Shown piece by piece: positions 62,949 through 64,000 of a DNA stretch of 64,000 nucleotides. Source of the stretch: JACDER01 sp963842575 (GTDB taxonomy: Bacteria > Actinomycetota > Thermoleophilia > Gaiellales > Gaiellaceae). The number at the start of each line of letters is the position of its first letter. Positions within the stretch are counted from its first letter, which is position 1. Under the pieces are notes generated by a model that saw nothing but the letters and a program-made list of their open reading frames with translations, did not search any database and was not told where the DNA came from. The position numbers and the translations under genes are program-made. Where the stretch lies: assembly GCA_963842575.1 (NCBI GenBank), contig CAWJGS010000001.1:186001-250000 (forward strand), read 5' to 3'.

Positions 62949-64000
62949 AAGAGCCCCTCGAGGACCTCGCGCCAGCGCCGGCCGAGGACGTCCTCGCTCG
63001 CGCGCTCCTCGTACGCGCGGCGGCCTCCCTGTGCGATTCGGGCGAGGAGGTCGCGGTCGCCCGCCGCCGTGCGCAGCGCATCCGCGAGCGCCTCCGCGTC
63101 CCCGGCCGGGATGAGCAGCGCGCTCTCGCGGTCGGCCAGCAGCTCGCGCGCGGCCGGTGTGTCGGCGGTGATCACCGGAGCCCCGCACGCGAGCGCCTGG
63201 AACACTTTGTTGGGAATCACCCGCGCCGCCTTCGCGGACGTGCCGAAGATCCCGAGGGCGCAGAGGCAGCTGCGGTAGGCATCTCCGAGCCGGTCGTACT
63301 CGATCCAGGGAACCCACTCGACGTTCGGCGGGCGCGTTTCGAGCAGCGCGTCGAGCTGTCCCCGCCCCGCCACGGTGATGCGGAGATCGGGGACGAGCCG
63401 GGCCGCCGCGAGGATCGTCTCCAACCCGTGCAGCGGGATCAGCTTGCCCACGAACAGGAAGTCGCTCTCGGGGCTCCAAACGGGATGGAAAACCCGCTCC
63501 TCCGCGCCGACCAGGCAGACCGCGAAGCGCTCGGCCGGCATGTGCGCGAGGTCCGCGAAGAAGGCCGCGCTCTGCTCGGTGTCGGCGACGACGAGATCGG
63601 CGGCGCGGAAGGCCGCGCTGTCGATCCGCGCCAGCGCCCGGCCGGCGGCGCTGCCTGGGGTGAAGCGCCTGCGGTCGGCGACCCACGTGTCCCAGAGCGA
63701 GACGAGCGGGTTGAACACGATCGGCTTTCCCCGCGCTGCACGCCTGGCCGCGGGAAGGTCGAGCTGGCCCGGATAGCCCACGACGAGCACGTCGAAGTCG
63801 GCGTCCTCCCGGCGCAGCAGCTTCAGCTCCGCCTGCGCCACGCGCGCGAGCGCACCGATCCCGGCCTTCCATTTGTGCTCCTCGCCCTCCCACACCGGGA
63901 CGTGCCGCTCCACGACGTCGGCGCCCGCCCGGCGCAGGCACGAGATCACCTGGGCGTTTCGCGGATACGTGCGCTCGTACGTCCCGAAGTAGAGGACGCG
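62945..64000 (-). CDS. GT4-family glycosyltransferase, N-terminus cut by window edge
   Basis: About 351 residues visible, starting R-V-L-Y-F-G-T-Y-E-R-T-Y-P-R-N at the edge, so only a few residues are missing. GT-B fold: the donor-binding half has F-L-F-V-G-K-L-I-P-L-H-G-L-E-T-I, P-N-K-V-F-Q-A-L-A-C-G-A-P-V-I and the E in A-A-R-E-L-L. Transfers a sugar from a nucleotide donor to a lipid or glycan. It pairs with the DUF2079 gene. Confidence 0.85.
   Translation of the reverse strand, partial: RVLYFGTYERTYPRNAQVISCLRRAGADVVERHVPVWEGEEHKWKAGIGALARVAQAELKLLRREDADFDVLVVGYPGQLDLPAARRAARGKPIVFNPLVSLWDTWVADRRRFTPGSAAGRALARIDSAAFRAADLVVADTEQSAAFFADLAHMPAERFAVCLVGAEERVFHPVWSPESDFLFVGKLIPLHGLETILAAARLVPDLRITVAGRGQLDALLETRPPNVEWVPWIEYDRLGDAYRSCLCALGIFGTSAKAARVIPNKVFQALACGAPVITADTPAARELLADRESALLIPAGDAEALADALRTAAGDRDLLARIAQGGRRAYEERASEDVLGRRWREVLEGLL

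Noticed and set aside
59905..63081. 1058-codon antisense frame with long Gly tracts
   Set aside because: It mirrors the PBP proline tail and crosses several confirmed genes; the glycine runs are the reverse of proline codons.

Overview
This window is chromosomal DNA from a very GC-rich bacterium, with dense short-overlap operons and GTG, TTG and probably CTG starts. The gene set (MMPL exporter, mycothiol-synthase-like GNAT proteins, GT-C/GT4 glycosyltransferases, actinobacterial-type DnaA boxes of the TTGTCCACA kind) fits an actinobacterium. A deep-branching class such as Thermoleophilia is my inference, not something the sequence proves. It is a core region: no prophage, IS transposase, CRISPR array or rRNA operon is visible.

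Layout. 0-1.6 kb: 3' part of a dTDP-rhamnose operon (rmlA-rmlC-rmlD, leftward). 1.7-13.8 kb: MMPL exporter, divergent hsp20-lon, a YtxH-like gene, an M23 peptidase, a split TauE/SafE permease, otsB, PolX, a dolichol-phosphate-mannose-synthase-like GT2 and thioredoxin. 13.7-25.9 kb: orphan DppB-like permease, a methyltransferase-helicase-GNAT run, NDH-2, LigD, an FMN alpha-hydroxyacid oxidase and a secreted beta-propeller. 25.9-35.7 kb: lipid block, accDA and fabZ-fabH-fabD-fabG-fabF, separated by an arginase-family gene, two paralogous GNATs and a HAD. 35.7-39.5 kb: NfeD-slipin pair, galT, an APH-like gene. 39.5-53.5 kb: the replication origin. Leftward dnaA-dnaN-recF-DUF721-gyrB-gyrA faces rightward rpmH-rnpA-yidD-yidC-jag-rsmG-parA-parB-tRNA-Ile, with DnaA boxes on both sides of dnaA. 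53.5-64 kb: a bifunctional-nuclease-family gene, then envelope genes (L,D-transpeptidase, CPBP protease, binding lipoprotein, MscS channel, class A PBP, GT-C and GT4 glycosyltransferases).

How the genes work together. The origin block supplies initiation, sliding clamp, gyrase and segregation, plus membrane insertion and rRNA/tRNA maturation factors. accDA makes malonyl-CoA for the fab operon, which lacks its own acpP here. The envelope genes at both ends serve peptidoglycan and surface glycan synthesis.

Two cautions and the main points of interest. (1) At least seven genes are split by single extra G/C bases beside an identical base. Removing one base each time restores a conserved protein, so these look like sequence errors rather than dead genes. 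(2) Two long imperfect palindromes (7286-7454 and 27767-27982) abut stop codons and have no assigned role. Other points: recF and the GT-C gene seem to start at CTG inside a CTGA overlap with the preceding stop; an intrinsic-terminator-like hairpin with a seven-U tail ends 11 nt before gyrB; the parB stop codon lies inside the tRNA-Ile gene.
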